DNA from: CAVQEK01 sp963711495
Lineage (GTDB): Bacteria; Bacteroidota; Bacteroidia; Cytophagales; Cyclobacteriaceae
Reading direction: 5' to 3'
Assembly (NCBI GenBank): GCA_963711495.1
Contig: CAVQEK010000004.1
Coordinates: 496,001 to 560,000 of the forward strand
Length of the DNA stretch: 64,000 nt
In this document: positions 26,007 to 35,444 of the stretch, in pieces
How the letters are laid out: the number at the start of each line of letters is the position of its first letter
How positions within the stretch are numbered: position 1 is the first letter of the stretch
The notes under the pieces: generated by a model
The model's input: only the letters and a program-made list of their open reading frames with translations
Databases searched by the model: none
Told to the model about the DNA's origin: nothing
Translations under genes and position numbers: made by a program

Positions 26007-26576
26007 ATGAATACCGAGATCAACGAAAAAATATTCGAGGAATTTCCGATACTGGAAAGTTCAAGACTCCTTTTCAGAAATTTTTCCATAAAGGACGCCC
26101 ATGAAATGTTAATACTCCGTAGCGATAGCCAGGTAATGGAATTTTTGGATATCAATAAATATGAATCCTTGCAGGATGCGGAAAAAATGATCGTACGGGT
26201 ACGCGATTCATTCAGCGCAAAAAATGGCATTAACTGGGCCATTACTGATCGGACCACTAAAAGTTTCATGGGCTATTTCGGGTTTTGGCGATTGTTTCCT
26301 GAACAATGCCGGGCAGAGATTGGATATTCCTTGATGCCAAGATATTGGAGTAAAGGTTATATGACGGAAACGTTATCCCGGATGATCGATTTTGCCTTCC
26401 ATGACTTGCAGGTACACAGCATAGAAGCCAATGTAAATCCCAAAAATTCCAGATCAATTGCATTGCTTGAAAAAGCGCATTTTAAAAAGGAGGCCTATTT
26501 TCGCGAAAACTACCTGTATAATGGCCGGTTTTATGACAGTGTGATTTATGTTCTGCTGGAAACAGACCAGTACTAA
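26007..26576 (+). CDS. GNAT family N-acetyltransferase (RimJ/RimL type)
   Basis: 189 residues, cytoplasmic. SSRLLFRNFSIKDAHEML opens the fold. The acetyl-CoA binding region includes EIGYSLMPRYWSKGYMTETLSRMIDFAF and the last part NPKNSRSIALLEKAHFKKE, the typical RimJ/RimL signature. Members acetylate N-termini of ribosomal proteins or small amines; the acceptor here is unknown. It starts 31 bases after the DUF2961 stop and may be cotranscribed with it. Confidence 0.9.
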   Translation: MNTEINEKIFEEFPILESSRLLFRNFSIKDAHEMLILRSDSQVMEFLDINKYESLQDAEKMIVRVRDSFSAKNGINWAITDRTTKSFMGYFGFWRLFPEQCRAEIGYSLMPRYWSKGYMTETLSRMIDFAFHDLQVHSIEANVNPKNSRSIALLEKAHFKKEAYFRENYLYNGRFYDSVIYVLLETDQY

Positions 26577-27036
26577 TTCATACCTGAAACAGCTTGAAAT
26601 CCAGCATCAAAATAAAATGTTCGCAAATATTCTGTTTGGCATTTTCAGATCATTGCTAATTATAACAGCGATACATTATTGTAAGAAATTTTTATGGTTT
26701 CCGGCAAACCGGAGACATGATTTTATCGTAAGCAAAAAGATGTTACATTTCCTGAGCCGTTAATAGCAACTCTGGATGTCAGTTGTCTATATGGGTCAAA
26801 AGCACATAAAATTTAAAAATTCGTTTGATGCATCACCGTAGGTATGGCGATACTGAGTTGAATTCTCACAATCATAATTACCAGAAATCAAAGCAAAGTG
26901 GAAAGCTGCTATGTTCGCACCGGGGGAGAACCATGTTTTTATAGATTGCAGATATGGGTAAATGTGATTTTTGTATCCGGCACAGAAAACTATTCAATTT
27001 GAACCTTGTTCATTTTAAAGATCAAATCCATATTCA
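26577..27036. other. 460-base gap before the efflux operon
   Basis: No credible gene; a 71-codon frame at 26548 overlaps the GNAT end and looks random. A small hairpin TCCGG-CAAA-CCGGA lies at 26700-26713 without a T-run. The promoter of the efflux operon should be near 26990-27030, but there is no exact TAnnTTTG. Confidence 0.5.
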
Positions 27037-28395
27037 ATGAATAAACCATTTCTTTATTTATTACTATTGGTTTTTCAGGTAATTTTTTCCGCAAATATCC
27101 GGGCACAAAATTCACCTGATTCCACGTTATCAGAGGCTTCATTGGACCAGTGTATTGATTATGCTTTAAAACATCAACCTCAGATCAAACAATCGTATCT
27201 CGATCAGGAAATTGCTGAAAAGACCATTGCTGTAAATCTGGCGTCGTGGCTGCCACAGGTTGATGTAAACTATTCACTGCAGCATTATCTGGAATTGCCC
27301 ACCTCTTTATTTCCCGATTTCAACAACCCCAGTTCCGGAGAGCGCACACCGGTTCAGATTGGAGTAAGCAATACATCCAATATTTTACTGGAAGCCAACC
27401 AGGTTTTATATAGTAATGACGTCATGTTTGCATCAAGCACCGCGAAATATTACAGGCTTCAGGCATCACAAAATACAATCAATACCAAGATCGATTTAAC
27501 GGTATCGGTGAGTAAAGCCTATTATGATGTGTTAACATCGATTCAGCAATTGGATGCCATAGACGAGGATATCATCCGTCAGCGCAAAAATGTTCAGGAC
27601 ACCAAAAATCTGTTTGAAACGGGCATCGTGGATGAGACCGATTATCAGCGGGCGGTTATTTCCCTCAATAATGTGCTGGTCGAAAAAAAGAGCGCTGAGG
27701 AGGCAATCCTGTATAAAAAGGCGTTTTTGAAACAGTTGATGGGTTATCCTTCGCGAAGTGAACTGCAGCTTTCATACGATACAACCCGCATGATGTCGGA
27801 AGTACCTTTTGACACTACTCAGCGGATCGATTATGAGCACCGCATCGAATACCAACAACTACAAACACAGAAGGAATTAAATATTCAGAACGTCAGCTAT
27901 TATCGTTGGGGATTCCTGCCCACGATTTCAGCATTTTATAATTATAATCTGAATTATCAGAACAATGCTTTTTCTGACCTTTACAATCGAAATTTTCCCA
28001 ATTCTCTATTGGGATTAAAAGTGTCGGTACCAATTTTTCAGGGAATGCGTCGCACAAAAAACTTTCAAAAAGCCAGGCTTATGGAACAACGACTTGATTT
28101 GGGAATCGAAAATCTCCAACATTCCATCAACACAGAATATCAACTGGCCCTGGGCAATTACAAAAGCAGCTTGAAGAGTTATGAAACTATCGGAGAAAAT
28201 CTGGATATGGCACGGAATGTATACCGGGTGATCAACCTTCAATATCAGAAAGGGATCAGGAATTATCTCGATCTGATCTCTGCAGAAACAGATCTGCGGA
28301 CTGCTGAATTAAATTATTACAGTGCCTTATACAAAGTCCTGGCGGCCAAAATGGATCTGAAAAAGGCCCTTGGTGAAATTAATATTGTACATTAA
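27037..28395 (+). CDS. TolC family outer-membrane efflux protein
   Basis: Outer-membrane channel of an RND tripartite pump, 452 residues. Signal peptide MNKPFLYLLLLVFQVIFSANIRAQ. Two TolC-like halves of long helices and beta strands follow: LDQCIDYALKHQPQIKQSYLDQEIAEK opens the first. RVINLQYQKGIRNYLDLISAETDL near the end is the typical OEP C-terminal signature. The adaptor gene starts 24 bases downstream and the pump follows, so this is the first gene of a complete efflux operon. Confidence 0.93.
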   Translation: MNKPFLYLLLLVFQVIFSANIRAQNSPDSTLSEASLDQCIDYALKHQPQIKQSYLDQEIAEKTIAVNLASWLPQVDVNYSLQHYLELPTSLFPDFNNPSSGERTPVQIGVSNTSNILLEANQVLYSNDVMFASSTAKYYRLQASQNTINTKIDLTVSVSKAYYDVLTSIQQLDAIDEDIIRQRKNVQDTKNLFETGIVDETDYQRAVISLNNVLVEKKSAEEAILYKKAFLKQLMGYPSRSELQLSYDTTRMMSEVPFDTTQRIDYEHRIEYQQLQTQKELNIQNVSYYRWGFLPTISAFYNYNLNYQNNAFSDLYNRNFPNSLLGLKVSVPIFQGMRRTKNFQKARLMEQRLDLGIENLQHSINTEYQLALGNYKSSLKSYETIGENLDMARNVYRVINLQYQKGIRNYLDLISAETDLRTAELNYYSALYKVLAAKMDLKKALGEINIVH

Positions 28396-28419
28396 TCATT
28401 GCTTTTAAACCAAAATATA

Positions 28420-29574
28420 ATGAATCATAGACTTCTTTGTTTCTCTTTATTCGTAGTGGGTGTTGCTCTTTTGATGAGTTCTTGTAAACACAGCAATTCA
28501 CAAAGTAAGTATGGTAATGAAGCAGTGCCAGTCAGTACCTATACGGTGAGTAAAGGGGAGGCGGTGTATTATGACAAATATCCGGGTACAGTAGTCGCGC
28601 TGAATGAGGTGCAACTGCGTTCGGAGGTAAGTGGATTTATCACAGGTATTTTTTTCAAAGAAGGTCAAACCGTGCATAAAGGACAAAAGTTATATGAAAT
28701 TGACCGGACCAAATATTTGTCGGCATACAACCAGGCAGTTGCCAGCCTCAATGTGGCGAAAGCCAATTTAGACAAAGCACAGAAAGATGCCGATCGATAT
28801 ACCCAACTCGACGCTCAGAATGCCATTGCCAAACAGAAGGTCGATGATGCCCTCACCAACCTCAACAATGCCAAAATGCAGGTAGATGCTGCGGAAGCAG
28901 CGGTTAAAAGCGCCGCCCAGGAATTAAATTATGCCACCATTCGGGCCCCTTTCGATGGTGTTATTGGCTTGTCACAGGTCAAATTGGGGGCCTTGGTATC
29001 TGCAGGTCAGACATTGCTGAATGGGATATCATCGGAAGACCCGATTGCCGTGGATTTTGCCATTGATGAAAAGGATATAAGCCGATTTGTTGATATTCAA
29101 GCCAAAGAAAATACTCAGGACGATTCTATATTCACCATCCTGGAGCCCAACGGGCAATTATTTCCTGCTACCGGACATATTACGGCCATTGACCGAGCCG
29201 TAGATCCTCAAACCGGTACATTGACCGTCAGAATCACCTTGCCCAATAAACAACAAAAATTAAAAAGTGGAATGAGTTGTACTGTCCGGGTAAAAAATAA
29301 AAATCCAGGCGGCGCTTTACTCATACCTTATGAGGCTGTAACAGAACAGTTGGGTGAATATTATGTTTTTGCCATTGAGGACAACAAGGCCAAGCAGAAA
29401 CAAGTCGACCTGGGGGTCAATATTGGTAGTCAGGTGGTTGTGCGAGACGGCCTGGAGACTGGTGAAGTGATCGCCGTAAAGGGAATACAGAAACTTAGGG
29501 AAAATACTTCGGTGACCGTCAATAATTCCGGTCCACAACCCGGTGAGCAGGCTAACTCTTCCACCACCAATTGA
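28420..29574 (+). CDS. RND efflux periplasmic adaptor lipoprotein (AcrA/MexA type)
   Basis: 384 residues. Signal peptide MNHRLLCFSLFVVGVALLMSSC (Cys22). Barrel-sandwich/lipoyl halves (VQLRSEVSGFITGIFFKEGQ; LNYATIRAPFDGVIGLSQVKLGALV) surround an alpha-helical hairpin (about 100-180, Ala/Lys/Asp-rich coiled coil). The beta-barrel and membrane-proximal domains follow. It links the inner-membrane pump to the TolC channel. The frame opens at TTG 28399, but the ATG at 28420 matches the lipoprotein signal. Middle gene of the operon. Confidence 0.94.
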   Translation: MNHRLLCFSLFVVGVALLMSSCKHSNSQSKYGNEAVPVSTYTVSKGEAVYYDKYPGTVVALNEVQLRSEVSGFITGIFFKEGQTVHKGQKLYEIDRTKYLSAYNQAVASLNVAKANLDKAQKDADRYTQLDAQNAIAKQKVDDALTNLNNAKMQVDAAEAAVKSAAQELNYATIRAPFDGVIGLSQVKLGALVSAGQTLLNGISSEDPIAVDFAIDEKDISRFVDIQAKENTQDDSIFTILEPNGQLFPATGHITAIDRAVDPQTGTLTVRITLPNKQQKLKSGMSCTVRVKNKNPGGALLIPYEAVTEQLGEYYVFAIEDNKAKQKQVDLGVNIGSQVVVRDGLETGEVIAVKGIQKLRENTSVTVNNSGPQPGEQANSSTTN

Positions 29575-29615
29575 CAGGATCATCTTATTTCCACAAACAA
29601 AAATCGATTGAATAA

Positions 29616-32600
29616 ATGATTTCAAAAGTATTTATAAACCGACCGGTAACTGCCATTGTTTCGTCCTTGATCATCGTGATCATCGGACTTTTGACCATGA
29701 TGAATCTGCCGGTTAGTCAATATCCGGAAATCACACCTCCCGATGTGCAGGTTTCGGGAATGTTTACCGGAGCTGATGCAGAAACGGTGGAACAAACAGT
29801 AGTGACACCCTTGGAAAACCAGATAAACGGAACGCCCGACATGGCCTATCTGAAATCGAGCAGCACCAGCGATGGAAGAATGACCATGGATGTAACCTTC
29901 AACTTGGGAACAGACGTTGATATCGCCGCACTCGATGTACAAAATCGCGCGAGCATCGCTACTCCGCAATTGCCGGATATCGTGAAGCGCCTGGGGTTGA
30001 CGGTTCGGAAACGCAATCCCAGTATCTTGATGGTGGTGGCACTGTATTCTCCAAAAGGCACCCACAACATCAAATTCATGGATAATTATGCCAACATATA
30101 TGTCAAAAACAATTTGCTGAGGGTGCCAGGTGTAGGGGACATTTTTTCGGTGGGTCAGGACTTCAGCATGCGGATATGGCTGAAGCCGGATAAACTGGCG
30201 CAATTGGGTATGAATGCCAGTGAAGTGATCCAGGCTTTGCAAAGTCAGAATGTACAAGTGGCTGCCGGTGCTGTGGGCACCCCTCCTCAATACAATTCTC
30301 AAATTTTTCAATACACCATTTTTACCAATGGCAGGTTATCGGATGTGGATGAATTTAAAAAAATCATCGTTCGTTCCAATCCTCAGGACGGAAGTTTGGT
30401 TTATCTGAAAGATGTGGCCCGGGTTGAACTCGGACGATTCAATTACAGCAACAATAATATGGTCGATGGGAAACCCGCCACGATATTATTGGTTTTCCAG
30501 TCGCCGGAGAGCAATGCCCTCGAAACCTATGACGGTGTTAACAGTGCGTTGGACGAAATGCAAAAAACATTTCCCAACGACCTGGCATATACTGTTCCTT
30601 ACGAAGCGGCATCGGTTGTTCAGGTTTCTATTGACGAGGTCGCTCACACCCTCATTGAAGCTTTGTTGCTGGTGATCCTGGTCGTTTTTATATTTTTGCA
30701 AAACTGGCGGGCAACCCTTATCCCGGTGCTGGCGATTCCTGTTTCAATCATAGGAACATTCACCTTTTTTCTACCACTTGGTTTCACCATCAATACCCTG
30801 ACATTGTTTGGCTTCGTACTGGCGATCGGTATTGTGGTCGATGATGCCATTGTGGTGGTGGAAGCTACGCAGCACTACATTGATCATGAGAAAATATCGG
30901 CGAAGGAAGCGGCATTTAAAGCCATGAAAGACATATCGGCACCGGTCATTGCGATAGCTTTGATTTTAGCAGCGGTGTTTGTTCCGGTGGGATTTATCCC
31001 GGGAATTGTGGGACGGCTCTACCAACAATTTGCGATTACGATTGCCATCTCGGTACTGATCTCCGCATTTGTCGCGCTTACCCTCACTCCGGCGTTGTGC
31101 TCACTGCTTTTGAAACCCAGGCCAACCGGGGCTCATTCAAAAGGCATTGGAGCTTTATTTCACCGGTTCAACCTGTGGTTCGACCGTTTCAACTCCAATT
31201 ATGGGCGGGGAGTACAGGTTTGTATTCATCACTCGCGTTTGGTGATTGTTGTACTGGTATGTATTGGTATTGGAACTTTATTTTTATTTAAGCATAAACC
31301 AACCGGGTTTATACCTACCGAAGATGAGGGCCGTTTGTTCGTGGCTTTCGAATTGCCTGAAGCTGCAGCACAAGCCAGGACTCAGGAAGTCATGAACCAG
31401 ATGCAGGACATTCTCAAGACAGTACCGGAGGTCAATCATTTTGCCGCCATTGTTGGGATAAATGCCATTACTTTTGCCAGCAAAGCAAACAGCGGAACTA
31501 TTTTTATGCAGTTAAAAGACTGGGATGAACGCAAGGATCCATCCCAGCAAATATTCGGGGTGGTAGCTACGCTCAACAGGAAATTCTCCCAGATAAAAAA
31601 TGCCAACATCCGGGTGGTGCCGCCACCGGCCATTCCCGGGCTGGGAAGCTCATCCGGTTTTACATTTGAGTTGGAGCAAAAAGAAAGTCCGGATGATCTG
31701 AAAGGTTTTAATAACGTGGTCACGAATTTTATGACAGCGGCCAATCAAAGACCGGAAATTGCCGCTGCATTTACTTTTTTTACTGCCCATACACCTGGTT
31801 ATGCACTCACGGTCGACCGGGAAAAATGTGCTAAAATGGGCGTTCCGCTTTCGGATGTATTCAGCACGATCCAGACTTTTATGGGTAGTATGTATGTCAA
31901 TGATTTCACAGAATACGGGCGGAACTTCAGGGTGGTGGCCCAGGCGGATACGAGTTACCGGTCAGACATTTCTCAGATCGGCAAATATTATGTTCGCAAC
32001 CAGGATGGTAACATGATTCCACTCAGTACCTTAATATCTTATAAATTGACAGAAAGCGCTCCCTATATCACCCATTATAATCTTTTCAGGTCAGCAGAGT
32101 TCAATGGCAATGCTGCTCCCGGTTATAGCAGCGGACAGGCATTGGATGCCCTCCGGGAGGTAGCCGAGAAAACATTGCCTGCTGGTTATGGATATGAATT
32201 TTCCGGATTGAGTAAGGAAGAGATCAAAGCAGGCAATACCTCTACATTAATCTTTACACTCTGTATCCTGTTCGTTTTTCTGTTCCTGGCAGCACTTTAT
32301 GAAAGTTGGTCGGTGCCATTTAGCATTTTGCTCGCCGTACCGATTGGTATGTTTGGGGCCATATTGGCTTTGACATTTTTGCCCAAACTAAGTAATAATG
32401 TATATGCCCAGATCGGCTTGATCACCCTGATCGGGCTGGCGGCAAAAAATGCCATTTTGATTGTGGAATTTGCCAAAGAGCGGGTAGACGGCGGCATGGA
32501 TCTCAATAAAGCTATTCTCGATGCAGTTAGACTGCGATTACGACCGATTCTGATGACTTCATTTGCTTTTATCCTAGGCGTCACCCCGTTGGTGATGGCC

Positions 32601-32795
32601 TCAGGAGCAGGGGCTTTCGCCCGGCAGACCATCGGATGGACGGTCATGTGCGGTATGATGGCAGCGACTTCGCTCGCGATATTTATTGTGCCGGTGCTTT
32701 TTGTTGTGATCACGCGTCTGGCGTATGGCAAAAAGAAACTTCAGGAACTCCGATCGCACCATGATCCCGGCAAAGACCATTTTCCCGAGGTTTAA
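29616..32795 (+). CDS. RND multidrug efflux pump, HAE1 family (AcrB-like)
   Basis: Proton-driven inner-membrane pump of 1059 residues. N-terminal MISKVFINRPVTAIVSSLIIV, porter-domain motif GDIFSVGQDFSMRIWL, and in TM4 GIVVDDAIVVVEA near residue 406 (the proton-relay Asp pair). The second half repeats the fold, with GLAAKNAILIVEFAKE in TM10. The Asp-Asp pair rather than the DFG...DGA pattern of metal pumps points to drugs or other amphiphiles. Third gene of the TolC - adaptor - pump operon; no local regulator gene (TetR, MarR) is present. Confidence 0.95.
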   Translation: MISKVFINRPVTAIVSSLIIVIIGLLTMMNLPVSQYPEITPPDVQVSGMFTGADAETVEQTVVTPLENQINGTPDMAYLKSSSTSDGRMTMDVTFNLGTDVDIAALDVQNRASIATPQLPDIVKRLGLTVRKRNPSILMVVALYSPKGTHNIKFMDNYANIYVKNNLLRVPGVGDIFSVGQDFSMRIWLKPDKLAQLGMNASEVIQALQSQNVQVAAGAVGTPPQYNSQIFQYTIFTNGRLSDVDEFKKIIVRSNPQDGSLVYLKDVARVELGRFNYSNNNMVDGKPATILLVFQSPESNALETYDGVNSALDEMQKTFPNDLAYTVPYEAASVVQVSIDEVAHTLIEALLLVILVVFIFLQNWRATLIPVLAIPVSIIGTFTFFLPLGFTINTLTLFGFVLAIGIVVDDAIVVVEATQHYIDHEKISAKEAAFKAMKDISAPVIAIALILAAVFVPVGFIPGIVGRLYQQFAITIAISVLISAFVALTLTPALCSLLLKPRPTGAHSKGIGALFHRFNLWFDRFNSNYGRGVQVCIHHSRLVIVVLVCIGIGTLFLFKHKPTGFIPTEDEGRLFVAFELPEAAAQARTQEVMNQMQDILKTVPEVNHFAAIVGINAITFASKANSGTIFMQLKDWDERKDPSQQIFGVVATLNRKFSQIKNANIRVVPPPAIPGLGSSSGFTFELEQKESPDDLKGFNNVVTNFMTAANQRPEIAAAFTFFTAHTPGYALTVDREKCAKMGVPLSDVFSTIQTFMGSMYVNDFTEYGRNFRVVAQADTSYRSDISQIGKYYVRNQDGNMIPLSTLISYKLTESAPYITHYNLFRSAEFNGNAAPGYSSGQALDALREVAEKTLPAGYGYEFSGLSKEEIKAGNTSTLIFTLCILFVFLFLAALYESWSVPFSILLAVPIGMFGAILALTFLPKLSNNVYAQIGLITLIGLAAKNAILIVEFAKERVDGGMDLNKAILDAVRLRLRPILMTSFAFILGVTPLVMASGAGAFARQTIGWTVMCGMMAATSLAIFIVPVLFVVITRLAYGKKKLQELRSHHDPGKDHFPEV

Positions 32796-33083
32796 TGTAT
32801 AGTTGAATAATATGGAGGATATCCAGTTACCCGGAAAAAGGATAACTGCTGCGTGATGAGGATGTGATGCTCAGGAAATCGGTACATAGTTCTGTACGTT
32901 TTGGTGCCGGAGGAATATAAATGTCATTTCAGGACATCTTCTTTTATTTTTGATTTATCAATGAGCAATAGATAATGCCGATGTATCGGATTATCCATTG
33001 CTTATCATTGCCTTTTACATTATCTTTTGCATGAACTTGATTGGGGCAATACACTTTGCCATTTCATCATTGGATTTTTTAAT

Positions 33084-35444
33084 ATGGCGGAAGAACAGCA
33101 CAACATCGATAAGTTGGTTCAGAAACTGGAAGAACTTTCGGATCAACAGGTATTTTTTAAGCTTGAGATTGAAAAGCTCAGAAATCAAATCGAACAGCTA
33201 AAGCTATCACAACCACCGCAACGACTGACCAGCACCGATACAAGCAAAAAACCAATTTTAGTGGAAACCTCAGTATCGCCCACACCACCTACCTTGAAGC
33301 AGGTGAAACAGGATCGAACAAGTGGTAGAATCGCCAAACCACCATACCTTGGACACGAACCTCTCCGCATCAAAGCTGATATTGAAAAATTTATTGGTGA
33401 AAACCTGGCCAACAAGATCGGCATTGTCATCACGATCATCGGGGTAGCCATAGGCACCAAATATGCTATTGAGCACCAACTGATCAGTGCCCTTACCCGA
33501 ATCCTTTTAGGATATCTTGTGGGTGTTGGCTTGTTGGGATTTGCGATCAGGCTGAGAGAGAAATATAAAAATTTTAGTGCGGTATTGCTCAGCGGGGCTA
33601 TGGCGATCATGTACTTTGTTACCTATGCTGCCTACGATTTTTATGGGTTAATCCCACAATGGCTGGCCTTTGCGCTCATGGTATTGTTTACGATTTTTAC
33701 GGTAATCGCCGCCATTCGATACAATCAACAGGTGATAGCCCACATCGGTCTGGTGGGGGCCTATGCCGTCCCTTTTCTGTTGAGCAAAGAACCAGGAAAA
33801 GTGGCCATATTATTTAGCTACATCACGATCATCAATGCCGGAATATTGGTGATCGCTTTCAGAAAATACTGGAAGCTCCTTTACTACAGCGCCTTTGTGT
33901 TCACCTGGTCGATCTTCAGTTCCTGGTATTTATTTGATTTTGATGTTGAAAAGCAACTAACCCTGGGCATTTTATTCCTGACCATGTTTTTTGGGATTTT
34001 TTATACCGTCTTTTTGGCTTACAAAATAAAACGCAAGGAATTATTTGGCAGGGAGGACATTGTATTGTTACTGGTAAATTCCTTTATTTTTTACGGTTTG
34101 GGCTATTTAATGCTTGATAAAGATCTTATAGGTAAGGAACTCCTGGGTTTGTTCACGGTCATCAATGCGGTTGTCCACTTTGTTGTGGCCGTAATTGCCT
34201 ATCGCATCACAATGCCGGACCGGAAGTTGTCTTATTTCATCACGGGACTGGTACTTACCTTTATAACCATGGCTATACCAGTGCAGTTGGAAGGTCACTG
34301 GGTGACTTTGTTATGGGTTTTTGAAGCAGCCATTTTATTCTGGATCGGCCGAACAAGGAGTATTGGTTTGTACGAAAAACTTTCTTATCCCATTATGTTG
34401 CTGGCATTCTTTAGTATTATTCATGACTGGGCAATGGTTTATGAACATTTTATGCCGGAAGATGCTGATTCTGCCTTGACGCCTATTTTTAATATTAATT
34501 TCCTGTCCTCCCTTTTATTCATTGCCTCATTCGCATTCATTCAATACATCTTTTTGCAGAAAAAATATTCGTCAACACTAAATACCGCAGGAGTTTGGTT
34601 ACGATCCGCACAATATGGTATTCCGGCTATAATGTTGATTACAGCCTATTTTCCCGTCAGGCTGGAGATTTCCCATTATTACAATGTCCTTTATTGGACT
34701 TCATCAATTGATGGGACTAATCCGGAAGGGGTGTCCAATACTTTTTATAACAGAGATTTGTTGCAATTCCAAACCATCTGGGTTATCAATTATTCCCTCC
34801 TTTTTATGGCGGCCCTATCGATGACAAACATCTTTAAAATTAAAAATCGCCAACTTACGCTGGTCAATCTGATATTGAATGCGTTTGTACTGCTTATTTT
34901 TCTTACCGAAGGTTTATTCGCGCTGAGTGAACTGCGTGAAAGTTATCTCAGTCAGGAACTGGCCCAATATTACAACAGGGGTGTTTTTCACCTGGTTATC
35001 CGATATATTTCCCTGGCGTTTTGTGGCATTTTATTGTGGAGCAGCTATCAATACGTGCGGCGTAAGTTGCTTGATATAAAGATCGCCCTAATATATGATT
35101 TAGTCGTTCATGCATCTTTACTTTGGGTGCTGAGTAGTGAGTTATTGCAATGGATGGACATTGCCGGTTATGCTCAATCTTATAAATTCGGATTGAGTAT
35201 TCTCTGGGGCATTTATGCGCTGTGCATGATTGCGATTGGAATATGGAAGCATAAGCGACATGTGCGCATTGCCGCCATTGGTTTGTTTTTTGTCACATTG
35301 TTCAAACTATTTATTTATGACATTACAGACCTGGACACCATTTCCAAAACCATCCTTTTTGTTGCGTTGGGTGTTTTGCTGCTGATCATTTCTTTTCTTT
35401 ACAACAAATACAAGAATATTATTTTTAGCGGGGATGAACACTAA
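33084..35444 (+). CDS. DUF2339 polytopic membrane protein
   Basis: About 786 residues from the ATG at 33084; the frame opens at a TTG at 33027, but the ATG gives MAEEQHNIDKLVQKLEEL, the usual start. An N-terminal coiled coil (about 1-45) leads to a Pro/Thr linker. The family core ENLANKIGIVITIIGVAIGTKYAIEH then opens a long run of more than 20 hydrophobic helices, matching DUF2339. Function is unknown; an envelope role is presumed. Its stop overlaps the next gene, DUF3999, by 11 bases. These two families commonly occur together, so they probably act as one system. Confidence 0.85.
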   Translation: MAEEQHNIDKLVQKLEELSDQQVFFKLEIEKLRNQIEQLKLSQPPQRLTSTDTSKKPILVETSVSPTPPTLKQVKQDRTSGRIAKPPYLGHEPLRIKADIEKFIGENLANKIGIVITIIGVAIGTKYAIEHQLISALTRILLGYLVGVGLLGFAIRLREKYKNFSAVLLSGAMAIMYFVTYAAYDFYGLIPQWLAFALMVLFTIFTVIAAIRYNQQVIAHIGLVGAYAVPFLLSKEPGKVAILFSYITIINAGILVIAFRKYWKLLYYSAFVFTWSIFSSWYLFDFDVEKQLTLGILFLTMFFGIFYTVFLAYKIKRKELFGREDIVLLLVNSFIFYGLGYLMLDKDLIGKELLGLFTVINAVVHFVVAVIAYRITMPDRKLSYFITGLVLTFITMAIPVQLEGHWVTLLWVFEAAILFWIGRTRSIGLYEKLSYPIMLLAFFSIIHDWAMVYEHFMPEDADSALTPIFNINFLSSLLFIASFAFIQYIFLQKKYSSTLNTAGVWLRSAQYGIPAIMLITAYFPVRLEISHYYNVLYWTSSIDGTNPEGVSNTFYNRDLLQFQTIWVINYSLLFMAALSMTNIFKIKNRQLTLVNLILNAFVLLIFLTEGLFALSELRESYLSQELAQYYNRGVFHLVIRYISLAFCGILLWSSYQYVRRKLLDIKIALIYDLVVHASLLWVLSSELLQWMDIAGYAQSYKFGLSILWGIYALCMIAIGIWKHKRHVRIAAIGLFFVTLFKLFIYDITDLDTISKTILFVALGVLLLIISFLYNKYKNIIFSGDEH

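Noticed and set aside
26548..26763. 71-codon plus-strand ORF after the GNAT gene
   Set aside because: Begins inside the GNAT gene in another frame and looks random.
32796..33083. Inverted repeat CAGTTACCC / GGATAACTG after the RND pump gene
   Set aside because: One mismatch, a short stem and no T-run; not convincing as a terminator.
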